Shown here piece by piece: positions 1-5,098 of a stretch of 5,098 nt of DNA; positions within the stretch are counted from its first letter, which is position 1, and each line of letters begins with the position of its first letter. The position numbers and the translations under genes are program-made. The DNA is from an uncultured bacterium (GTDB lineage Bacteria; Planctomycetota; Phycisphaerae; Sedimentisphaerales; Anaerobacaceae): assembly GCA_913009865.1 (NCBI GenBank), contig CAJVYK010000136.1:1-5098 (forward strand). Direction: 5' to 3'. The notes under the pieces were generated by a model, which ran no database searches, was not told the DNA's origin, and was given only the letters and a program-made list of their open reading frames with translations.

Positions 1-3000
1 GATCGGTTTCCAGAATCTGGCCAACATTCATTCGGCTGGGCACACCGAGAGGATTTAGCAATATGTCAAGACTTGTACCATCTTCAAGGAACGGCATATC
101 TTCTTCCGGCATAATCCTGGCGATAACACCCTTGTTTCCGTGGCGTCCAGCCATTTTGTCGCCAATTGACAACGTCCTTTTAGCTGCAACGTAAACTTTT
201 ACCATTTGCAGCACACCGCTGGGCAGTTCATCGCCGTGTTTCAAGCTCTCGACTTTACGTTTCTTCTCTTCCTGAACTTCAACGATATTCACCCAGAACT
301 TATCACGGATTTTCTGTACGCTTTTTCGGATAGAGGCAGGACTGACCCACTTGATATCAAAGCTCTCTACCTGCTCATAGATAACCTCATCATCCTTACT
401 GGTACCGACTTTCTGACGTGTAGACGGATCGACAATACTGATATTGAATTTTTTGTGTTTTTCATAAACGGTTTCTATCATTTGCCTGAATATCGCACAT
501 TCCTTGGCCCTCATCTGCTTTTCATATTGTTTTATCTGTGCTTTTAGATTGCTCTTCGCTTCTTCACCACCCGCTCCGCGTCTGCTGAATCGTTCCGTTT
601 TTATTACCACTCCTTCATATCCGCTGGGCAGTTCAAGTGAATCATTTTTGACATCTTCGCCGGCTCTGCCGAATATAGCGTGCAGCAGTTTTTCCTCAGG
701 CGTCAATTCGGTTTTGCTCTTGGGCACCACCTTGCCTACCAGAATATCGCCGGTGCATATCCTTGCTCCTTCACGGATTACTCCGTGTTCATCAAGGTTT
801 CGTAGCGCCCTTTCGCTGACATTGGGAATATCGTTCGTAAATTCTTCCTTACCGAGTCGTGTTTCACGAACCTCTGCGGTAAATTCGTCGATGTGAATGC
901 TTGTGAAACTATCGTTTTTGACAAGTCTTTCACTGACAATAATCGCGTCCTCAAAGTTGAAACCGTCAAAAGAGACAAATCCCACAAACACATTTTTACC
1001 AAGCGCCAATACGCCGTTATCGGTGCCCCCGCCATCTGCTATGACCTGGCCTTTCTCAACTCTTTCGCCGAGTTTGACTGTGGGCTTTTGATTAAGACAG
1101 GTTCTCTCATTCAGCCCAACAAATTTAGCAAGCTTATATTCATCGGTGTGGTCAATGACTATTCTCGTAGCGTCCACTGCGGTAACTACGCCGGCCTTTT
1201 GCGCACGGACCACCATACTTGAGTTTTGGCCGACAACTTTCTCCATACCGGTGCCAACCAAAGGCGTCTCTGCCTTTAGCAGCGGAACCGCCTGCCGCTG
1301 CATGTTCGAGCCCATCAAAGCCCGGTTTGCATCGTCGTGCTCCAGGAACGGGATAAGCGAAGCTGAAAGACCAACAATCTGTTTGGGTGAAATATCAACG
1401 TAGTCAACCTCGTCACTCGAGACAGCGGCCAATTCACCACCTTTTCTGGCCAATACCATTCCCTTTTTCAATTTCCAATTGCCGGCTGATGACTGCCAAT
1501 CGACCGCGCTCGGCGGCGCCAGTATCGCCTTCATCTCCTCATCGGCACGCAAATATTCCACCTTGTCAATAACTTTACCATTTTTAACTTTGCGATATGG
1601 CGTAAGCAGAAATCCATATTCGTCAACCGCCGCAAATATTGCTAACGAGGCAATCAAGCCGATGTTTGTTCCTTCGGGCGTTTCAATCGGACAGATTCTG
1701 CCGTAATGGCTGATATGAACATCACGAACTTCAAAACCCGCCCGCCTTCTGTTCAAACCGCCGGGACCAAGAGCTGACAGGCGCCTTTCATGCGTCAACT
1801 GGCTTAAGGCGTTGGTCTGGTCAACAATCTGCGAGAGCTCGCCGCGACCGAAGAAATAGTTGATACTGCTCGATACGCTCTTGGAATTCACCAAATCCGC
1901 AATGCGCACCGACTCACTGGCATCTCTTCTTGCGCTCATTCGTTCCTGAACGGTCTTGCGAAGCTTTAGCAGCCCTTTTCTGATTTCATCAGCAGCAAGT
2001 TCGTCGATTGTGCGCAGCTTTCTATTACCAAGGTGGTCTATATCATCAACCGTACCCTCATTGTTGCGCAGGGCCATTATGTATTTCATTGTGTTGAGGA
2101 AATCTTCGGGCCGAAGTGTCATCTCATTTTCGTCCACTTTTCCCGTACCGGGCCTGTGTTCGAACTTACGATTCATTCTGAATCTGCCGACTTTGCCCAG
2201 ACGATAGCGATTTACATCAGAAAACTTCTCTGTAAAGAAGGTTTTTGCCTTTTCTTCATTGGGCGGATTGCCGGGCCTTAATCTCATATAAAACTTTAAC
2301 AATGCCTGCTCGTGGTTTTGGCAATCGTCTTCAGCTAATGTATTCAGTATCAAAGCATCTTTAACATTCTCAATAACCTCAATCTTTTTCGTTTTAAAAG
2401 CGCTTTGTTGTATCAAAGAGACTCTATCGCCGATTTGTGTGCCGGCTTTCACAATAACTTCGCCGGTTTCTGCATCTACAATTGGTCCCACCGCCCACAT
2501 AGTAGGTGTAAGTTTAGTTTTCGGAACAGTTTTCGTTGGATAGAAGAGACGTAGAATCGCCTCGGTATCACTGCAGGCAGGGTCTATCGCTCGCAGAAAA
2601 ATAGTTGCGGGTATTTTGCTGGACTGGTCAATCTTGACAACCAGAATATCTTTTTTAGTAACACCTATCTCTATCCAACTACCCCTTTCGGGTATGATTC
2701 TGCCGCCGTGCAGTATTCTATCACCTTCTTTGCTGTCGATGACAAAATCGACGCCGGGGCTTCGGTGCAGCTGACTTACAATCACCCGCTCAGCTCCGTT
2801 GATGATGAACTCCCCACCACCTATCATAACCGGCATTTCACCGAGGTATATTGTCTGCTCAGCCAAATCTTCGCCGTCTTTAGTACGCAGTCTGCAACAA
2901 ATTTTTAATGGGTAGCCGTAGGTCAACCGTAACTGTCGACACTCGGTAGGCACATAATGCGGATTCTCCAGTTCGTAGTAGAGATATTCCAAACACATAT

Positions 3001-3187
3001 TCTTGTCATAGCTTTCAATAGGGAATATCTCCTGAAACAGTGCTTCGAGTCCGGAGCGCTTTCTCTTAGTTGGCGCCACATCTTTTTGCAAAAAGTCGGC
3101 GTAACTTTTCCTCTGTACCGCTACCAGGTCCGGGATCTCAACTGCATCGCGAACTTTGCCAAAATTACGAGCGGTTTGTAGAACCAT
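1..3187 (-). CDS. rpoB: RNA polymerase beta subunit, 3' end missing (partial)
   Basis: Beta subunit of DNA-dependent RNA polymerase, which forms one side of the active-site cleft and the rifampicin pocket. The frame runs unbroken from ATG at 3187 to the window edge: 1062 complete codons, ending at the conserved NPLGVPSRMNVGQILET block. E. coli beta (1342 residues) has about 225 residues beyond this point. Visible landmarks are the fork/Rif region FFGRGELSQIVDQ to THERRLSALGPGGL (residues 445-477), CPIETPEGTNIGLI just after it, IPFLEHDDANRALMGSNMQRQAVP, FNFEDA with E746/D747 (E. coli E813/D814), and GDKMAGRHGNKG with K1011 and K1019 (E. coli K1065/K1073). Residues about 868-985 form an insertion where E. 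coli has SI2/beta-i9. The region of E. coli SI1 is about 60 residues shorter. The start is supported by GGGAG six nt upstream (3194-3198) and by the usual RpoB-like amino terminus. It follows rplL by 81 nt, and rpoC is expected next, outside the window. Confidence 0.98.
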   Translation of the reverse strand, partial: MVLQTARNFGKVRDAVEIPDLVAVQRKSYADFLQKDVAPTKRKRSGLEALFQEIFPIESYDKNMCLEYLYYELENPHYVPTECRQLRLTYGYPLKICCRLRTKDGEDLAEQTIYLGEMPVMIGGGEFIINGAERVIVSQLHRSPGVDFVIDSKEGDRILHGGRIIPERGSWIEIGVTKKDILVVKIDQSSKIPATIFLRAIDPACSDTEAILRLFYPTKTVPKTKLTPTMWAVGPIVDAETGEVIVKAGTQIGDRVSLIQQSAFKTKKIEVIENVKDALILNTLAEDDCQNHEQALLKFYMRLRPGNPPNEEKAKTFFTEKFSDVNRYRLGKVGRFRMNRKFEHRPGTGKVDENEMTLRPEDFLNTMKYIMALRNNEGTVDDIDHLGNRKLRTIDELAADEIRKGLLKLRKTVQERMSARRDASESVRIADLVNSKSVSSSINYFFGRGELSQIVDQTNALSQLTHERRLSALGPGGLNRRRAGFEVRDVHISHYGRICPIETPEGTNIGLIASLAIFAAVDEYGFLLTPYRKVKNGKVIDKVEYLRADEEMKAILAPPSAVDWQSSAGNWKLKKGMVLARKGGELAAVSSDEVDYVDISPKQIVGLSASLIPFLEHDDANRALMGSNMQRQAVPLLKAETPLVGTGMEKVVGQNSSMVVRAQKAGVVTAVDATRIVIDHTDEYKLAKFVGLNERTCLNQKPTVKLGERVEKGQVIADGGGTDNGVLALGKNVFVGFVSFDGFNFEDAIIVSERLVKNDSFTSIHIDEFTAEVRETRLGKEEFTNDIPNVSERALRNLDEHGVIREGARICTGDILVGKVVPKSKTELTPEEKLLHAIFGRAGEDVKNDSLELPSGYEGVVIKTERFSRRGAGGEEAKSNLKAQIKQYEKQMRAKECAIFRQMIETVYEKHKKFNISIVDPSTRQKVGTSKDDEVIYEQVESFDIKWVSPASIRKSVQKIRDKFWVNIVEVQEEKKRKVESLKHGDELPSGVLQMVKVYVAAKRTLSIGDKMAGRHGNKGVIARIMPEEDMPFLEDGTSLDILLNPLGVPSRMNVGQILETD
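233..586 (-). other. SI2/beta-i9-type lineage insertion within RpoB
   Basis: Residues about 868-985 of beta lie between the conserved block ending VVIKTERF and the block starting DELPSGVLQMVKVY. B. subtilis beta joins these blocks almost directly. E. coli has the roughly 100-residue SI2 insertion here, and this protein is about 13 residues longer than E. coli over the same interval (E746 to K1011 against E813 to K1065). The first part (KSNLKAQIKQYEKQMRAKE) and the last part (IVEVQEEKRKVESLKHG) are highly charged and helix-prone, as expected for a coiled-coil hairpin. The middle is rich in polar and aromatic residues (DDEVIYEQVESFDIKW) and I do not recognise it. The role is unknown; in E. coli the insertion is partly dispensable. 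Boundaries are approximate, from eye alignment to remembered E. coli sequence. Confidence 0.75.
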
Positions 3188-3204
3188 CTGACACTCCCAA
3201 GTTT

Positions 3205-3272
3205 AATTTTGAGTTTTTAGTTCTTAGTTTTTAGTTACAACTCAAAACTCAACACTTAACACTAAAAACTAA
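3205..3272. repeat. AT-rich interleaved inverted/direct repeat in rplL-rpoB spacer
   Basis: Nearly the whole 81-nt spacer consists of variants of AACTAAAAACT and AACTCAAAACT in both orientations. Two stems are possible in the transcript. Stem A pairs 3261-3272 with 3224-3235 (ACTAAAAACTAA and its exact complement, 12/12, 25-nt loop). Stem B pairs 3239-3250 with 3211-3222 (11/12, 16-nt loop). B's 5' arm lies in A's loop and its 3' arm lies outside A, so the two are mutually exclusive unless a pseudoknot forms. A direct repeat of AACTAAAAACT is also present. The outer arm of stem A contains the rplL stop codon (3269-3271). There is no GC-rich stem plus U-tract, so it is not a classic terminator. 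This is the position where E. coli has an attenuator and an RNase III site, but equivalence is only inference. Confidence 0.75.
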
Positions 3273-3745
3273 CTCAGTTCAACCACTGCACCCACAGCTT
3301 CAAGCTTCTCTTTGGCAGCTTCAGCTTCTTCTTTGCTCAGGTCTTCTTTGACCGGCTTAGGAGCGTTATCGACGAGGTCTTTGGCCTCTTTCAATCCCAA
3401 TCCCGTCAAAGCTCTTACCTCTTTGATAACCTGAATTTTTTTGTCGCCGAATGCTTTCAGGATTACATTAAAGCTGGTTTTTTCTTCCTCCTGCTCTTCC
3501 TGTGCTTGTCCAGCAGGCCCTGACATCACAACAGCGCCAGCAGCCGGCTCAATACCATACTCATCCTTGAGATAATCACCAAGCTCTTTGGCCTGCATCA
3601 ACGTCAGGCCGACTATTTTATCGCCGAGTTTCTTAATCTCAGCGCCCCATTTCTTTGTCTCTTTAGCTTCCGCCGTTTCTTCCGTTTTCTTGGTTTCCTT
3701 GGTTTCCTTGGCTTCTTTAGTTTCTTCTGCTTTTTCTTCTGCCAT
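3269..3745 (-). CDS. rplL: Ribosomal protein L7/L12 with a charged amino-terminal extension
   Basis: Stalk protein of the large ribosomal subunit. Its dimers bind the L10 carboxy-terminal helix through their amino-terminal domain, and the globular carboxy-terminal domain contacts the GTPase translation factors. The carboxy-terminal domain (about residues 89-158) is unmistakable: KTSFNVILKAFGDKKIQVIKEVR, then LTGLGLKEAKDLVDNAPKPVKE, ending GAVVELS. Residues about 34-66 match the dimerisation domain, followed by a short A/G/P/Q/E hinge (67-88). At 158 residues it is longer than the usual 120-130. The excess is residues 2-32, made only of E, K, T and A with repeating ETK/EAK triplets, ending at W33. 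The start has a good Shine-Dalgarno and the next Met is residue 50, inside the dimerisation domain, so the extension appears to be translated. It lies 258 nt after rplJ. Confidence 0.97.
   Translation of the reverse strand: MAEEKAEETKEAKETKETKKTEETAEAKETKKWGAEIKKLGDKIVGLTLMQAKELGDYLKDEYGIEPAAGAVVMSGPAGQAQEEQEEEKTSFNVILKAFGDKKIQVIKEVRALTGLGLKEAKDLVDNAPKPVKEDLSKEEAEAAKEKLEAVGAVVELS
3691..3726. repeat. 9-bp tandem repeat inside rplL 5' coding region
   Basis: On the plus strand, tggtttcct occurs twice in perfect tandem (3691-3699 and 3700-3708), followed by the degenerate units tggcttctt (3709-3717) and tagtttctt (3718-3726). On the coding strand the unit specifies the tripeptide K-E-T or K-E-A. 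A 9-bp period keeps the frame, so the copy number could change by replication slippage without breaking L7/L12. The repeat accounts for part of the extra amino-terminal segment. Confidence 0.8.
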
Positions 3746-3840
3746 TCTTATTAACTCCTATTCTATTAGCTAACGCCCGATGGTAGCCGAAACTCCGCCG
3801 TCTCGTTTAACCCGTTACAGGGGCAACCACCCAAGCAACA
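3746..3840. other. Non-repeat half of rplJ-rplL spacer (rplL leader)
   Basis: This 95-nt stretch between the AT-rich repeat and rplL is more GC-rich than the repeat. It contains only short complementary segments, for example GGTTGCC against GGCTACC on the transcript (6/7) and TAACG against CGTTA on the plus strand. I find no convincing terminator, tRNA or known riboswitch here. It supplies the rplL ribosome binding site at its downstream end. A very weak promoter-like pair on the minus strand (TTGTTA at 3868-3863, then 17 nt, then AATAGT at 3845-3840) straddles its boundary with the repeat; each hexamer matches only four of six consensus positions. Confidence 0.4.
3755..3759 (-). promoter_or_regulatory. 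Shine-Dalgarno of rplL
   Basis: The transcript reads AGGAG with nine nt before the ATG at 3745. This site decides the start, because it favours the upstream ATG and so includes the unusual E/K/T-rich extension in the protein. No comparable start with its own ribosome binding site is seen closer to the conserved dimerisation domain. Confidence 0.75.
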
Positions 3841-3999
3841 CTATTTCGTATCTCGTATTCCCTAACAAATCCTAAACTCGAAATTCGAAGCACGAAACAA
3901 ATACAAAATTCGAATGCTCGAATGTTCAAAACAGTTTTGGTCATTTGAATTTCGGTTATTTGAATTTGTTTCGGATTTAGATATTCGTATTTCGTTTCG
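3841..3999. repeat. AT-rich TTCGAA-type intergenic repeat between rplJ and rplL
   Basis: A stretch of about 160 bp built of variants of ATTCGAATTT, ATTTGAATTT and TTTCGTATT in both orientations, quite unlike the flanking genes in base composition. It begins about 4 nt after the rplJ stop codon. The ends carry a near-identical direct repeat (tcgtatctcgt at 3846-3856 and tcgtatttcgt at 3985-3995, 10/11), and the centre is the palindrome listed separately. In style it resembles high-copy intergenic repeats that I associate from memory with Planctomycetota and other environmental genomes; no search was possible. No transposase is present. Element limits are approximate. Confidence 0.7.
3893..3973. 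repeat. 81-bp imperfect palindrome centred at 3933
   Basis: Two 40-nt arms (3893-3932 and 3934-3973) flank a single central base. The outer 10 bp are perfectly complementary (CGAAACAAAT with ATTTGTTTCG) and so are the inner 6 bp (CAAAAC with GTTTTG). By direct count 28 of 40 positions are complementary, with no gaps needed. In the rplJ-rplL transcript this could fold into a long, weak, AU-rich hairpin with internal loops. It lacks a GC-rich stem and a U-tract, so a terminator function is unlikely. It could be an RNA-processing site or a non-autonomous element. Confidence 0.8.
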
Positions 4000-4003
4000 C
4001 ACT

Positions 4004-4537
4004 TCACGCTGCCTGCTTCTCTTCGCTTTCTGCGATAGTCTTTATACAACCAGCGATAATCCCTGCAGCGGCGCCAAATGCACAGACCAATCGTCCGCCG
4101 GGCGACTGTGCCAGGCTGACAATCTCGCCCTGCAGTTCTGTTCGTGTCGGCATTTTTGAAAGTTGTTCTGCTGCTTCGGCGTCTAAAGCCGCCCCATCCA
4201 GAAAGGCACCTTTAACCTCTATCACCGGAACCTTCTTGCTCCACCCAACCATCTCTTTTGCAACGTCAACGATGCTGTCGCCCCCGTAAGCAATCGTGCA
4301 GGTACCGCTGAACAAAGCCGCCGCCGGCTCCATCTGACGGATGCACAGCGCCTTTTTGAATAGTGAATTCTTCACCATTAACAATTTGACACCCTTTTCC
4401 TTCAGCTCGCCCCGCATCAGGTTTCCGTCAACACCGCCTACGCCTCTGGTACTGACAACCAGAAAATCTTTGATACCTTCATCAATGATTTTCTTTTCCA
4501 GCTCTGACTGCAGTAATCCTTTTATGTATTTGCTCAT
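4004..4537 (-). CDS. rplJ: Ribosomal protein L10
   Basis: L10 (177 residues, near the family's usual 165-180) binds 23S rRNA at the base of the stalk next to L11, and its carboxy-terminal helix carries the L7/L12 dimers. The amino terminus MSKYIKGLLQSELEKKI, the strand FLVVSTRGVGG and the block GELKEKGVKLLMVKNSLFKKAL (about residues 45-65) are the family's rRNA-binding core; VKNS matches the VKNT-type motif of other L10s. PVIEVKGAFLDG and LSKMPTRTELQGEIVSLAQSPGGRLV follow. The last 25-30 residues form the predicted stalk helix, ending EEKQAA, and look about as long as in E. coli, so probably not the long three-dimer version. The Shine-Dalgarno is AGGTGA at 4542-4547, four nt before ATG. The short MSKY start is the style I associate with Planctomycetota. 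It lies 69 nt after rplA, and the stop is TGA. Confidence 0.96.
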   Translation of the reverse strand: MSKYIKGLLQSELEKKIIDEGIKDFLVVSTRGVGGVDGNLMRGELKEKGVKLLMVKNSLFKKALCIRQMEPAAALFSGTCTIAYGGDSIVDVAKEMVGWSKKVPVIEVKGAFLDGAALDAEAAEQLSKMPTRTELQGEIVSLAQSPGGRLVCAFGAAAGIIAGCIKTIAESEEKQAA

Positions 4538-4549
4538 TTTATCACCTAT

Positions 4550-4605
4550 CTTGTCATTCCTGCAAAACTTGTCATAGGCACAGTCGAAAGAGCAGGAATC
4601 TATCC
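4550..4605. repeat. Split TTCCTGC/GCAGGAA hairpin element in rplA-rplJ spacer
   Basis: The arms ATTCCTGC (4556-4563) and GCAGGAAT (4592-4599) are perfect 8-bp complements separated by 28 nt. They resemble the compact intergenic element GTCATTCCTGC-GAAAG-GCAGGAATC seen in many bacterial genomes (from memory), but with a longer loop. Inside the loop, cttgtcat at 4568-4575 repeats 4550-4557 exactly, 18 bp away, and cgaaag at 4585-4590 looks like the remains of the usual tight loop. The element fills most of the 69-nt spacer and its edge is within about 8 nt of the rplJ Shine-Dalgarno, so folding could affect L10 translation. That effect is speculation. Confidence 0.65.
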
Positions 4606-4606
4606 G

Positions 4607-5098
4607 CTAAACGCTAACTGCTATGCCAGGGCTCATTGTTGCAGATATACACATTTTTTTGATATACGTACCTTTTGCCGCTACCGGCTTGACTTTCTTT
4701 ATATGTGAGAGGAAAGCTTCGATATTTCCGATTAGTTTTTCGGTCTCGAAGCTCTGCTTGCCGACCACTATGTGAACATTACCTCCGGCGTCGTTACGAA
4801 ACTCGACTTTTCCGGCGGCAAATTCAGCTACTGCACTTGCAACATCAACGGTTACCGTACCATTTTTGGGCGAAGGCATTTTCCCCTGTGGCCCGAGAAC
4901 CCTGCCAAGCTTACCGACCCTGCTCATCACCCTTGGCGAAGCGATTGCCACATCAAAATCCATCCAGCCGTCCGAGACCTTTTTTATCAGCTCATCACAG
5001 CCGACCTCGATGGCGCCAGCCGCCTGCGCTGCTTCAATATCCGAATCCTCGCAGAAAGCGATAACTTTTTTCTGCTTACCTATCCCATGAGGCAAAGA
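4607..5098 (-). CDS. rplA: Ribosomal protein L1, 5' end missing (partial)
   Basis: L1 binds 23S rRNA and forms the mobile stalk that helps release deacylated tRNA from the E site. In many bacteria it also represses its own operon by binding the mRNA leader. The window holds 163 residues plus the TAG stop. The right edge falls exactly in frame (visible start SLPHGIGKQKKV), equivalent to about residue 66 of E. coli L1 (234 residues), so the true start lies outside; the TTG at 5095 is internal and not a start. Domain II is present with FDVAIASP and the L1 signature VGKLGRVLGPQGKMPSPKNGT. The return into domain I follows: VEFRNDAGGNVHIVVGK, then AAKGTYIKKMCIS and TMSPGIAVSV. The tail is about eight residues shorter than in E. 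coli. rplJ follows after 69 nt; rplK is expected upstream. Confidence 0.97.
   Translation of the reverse strand, partial: SLPHGIGKQKKVIAFCEDSDIEAAQAAGAIEVGCDELIKKVSDGWMDFDVAIASPRVMSRVGKLGRVLGPQGKMPSPKNGTVTVDVASAVAEFAAGKVEFRNDAGGNVHIVVGKQSFETEKLIGNIEAFLSHIKKVKPVAAKGTYIKKMCISATMSPGIAVSV

Noticed and set aside
504..896. Plus-strand 130-codon open frame opposite rpoB
   Set aside because: It is antisense to the conserved rpoB frame. Its S/L/P-rich composition is typical of a shadow of a real gene, with no motif of its own. The other plus-strand frames are rejected for the same reason.
778..1035. Minus-strand 85-codon open frame within rpoB
   Set aside because: It is in a different frame from rpoB, across the stretch that encodes the conserved FNFEDA region, so it is a shadow.
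3207..3247. Rho-independent terminator between rplL and rpoB
   Set aside because: The stems are almost entirely A-U and lack a following U-tract on the transcript, so they do not fit an intrinsic terminator.
3840..3868. Promoter-like pair TTGTTA, 17 nt, AATAGT on the minus strand upstream of rplL
   Set aside because: Each hexamer matches only four of six consensus positions and the region is AT-rich, so such a pair is expected by chance. It is not annotated as a promoter without transcript-start data.
3841..3999. CRISPR array or insertion sequence in the rplJ-rplL spacer
   Set aside because: There are no evenly spaced identical repeats with unique spacers and no transposase gene. The element is palindromic and too short, so at most it is a small non-autonomous repeat.
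3807..4049. Minus-strand 80-codon open frame (begins MYKDYRRKRREAG) spanning the rplJ end and the AT-rich repeat
   Set aside because: It starts inside rplJ in another frame and its middle is just the translated AT-rich repeat (I, F, E, R and N-rich). It has no recognisable fold and is most likely a by-product of the repeat.
4538..4606. L10-binding autoregulatory leader upstream of rplJ
   Set aside because: The position is right for the known L10 leader, but the 69-nt spacer is mostly the repeat element, and I could not see the kink-turn and stem arrangement typical of that RNA.

Overview
This window carries the 3' part of a bacterial ribosomal-stalk/RNA polymerase operon, read entirely from the minus strand. 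In transcription order (right to left) it holds the C-terminal two-thirds of rplA (ribosomal protein L1, cut by the right edge), rplJ (L10), rplL (L7/L12) and the first 1062 codons of rpoB (RNA polymerase beta subunit, cut by the left edge). This is the near-universal rplK-rplA-rplJ-rplL-rpoB-rpoC arrangement; rplK would lie beyond the right edge and rpoC beyond the left. All long plus-strand open frames are antisense shadows of these four genes.

The genes work together as follows. L1 forms the mobile L1 stalk at the ribosomal E site. L10 anchors the L7/L12 dimers that recruit and stimulate translation factors. Beta is half of the catalytic core of RNA polymerase. Co-transcription couples synthesis of ribosomes and polymerase.

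The genes are ordinary core genes, but the spaces between them are not. The spacers are 69 nt (rplA-rplJ), 258 nt (rplJ-rplL) and 81 nt (rplL-rpoB), and each is filled by a different inverted-repeat sequence: a 'TTCCTGC...GCAGGAA' hairpin, an AT-rich TTCGAA-type palindrome with 40-nt arms centred at 3933, and an 'AACTAAAAACT'-type repeat with two mutually exclusive stems. L7/L12 also carries a low-complexity E/K/T/A amino-terminal extension of about 33 residues, partly encoded by 9-bp tandem DNA repeats. I see no wholly new system here. The repeats in an essential operon and the extended L12 are the parts worth a second look.

Organism: a bacterium of moderate GC content. The L10 amino terminus, the large coiled-coil-like insertion in beta at the E. 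coli SI2 (beta-i9) position and the style of the intergenic repeats together suggest Planctomycetota, perhaps class Phycisphaerae. This assignment comes from pattern recognition, not a search, and is moderate at best.
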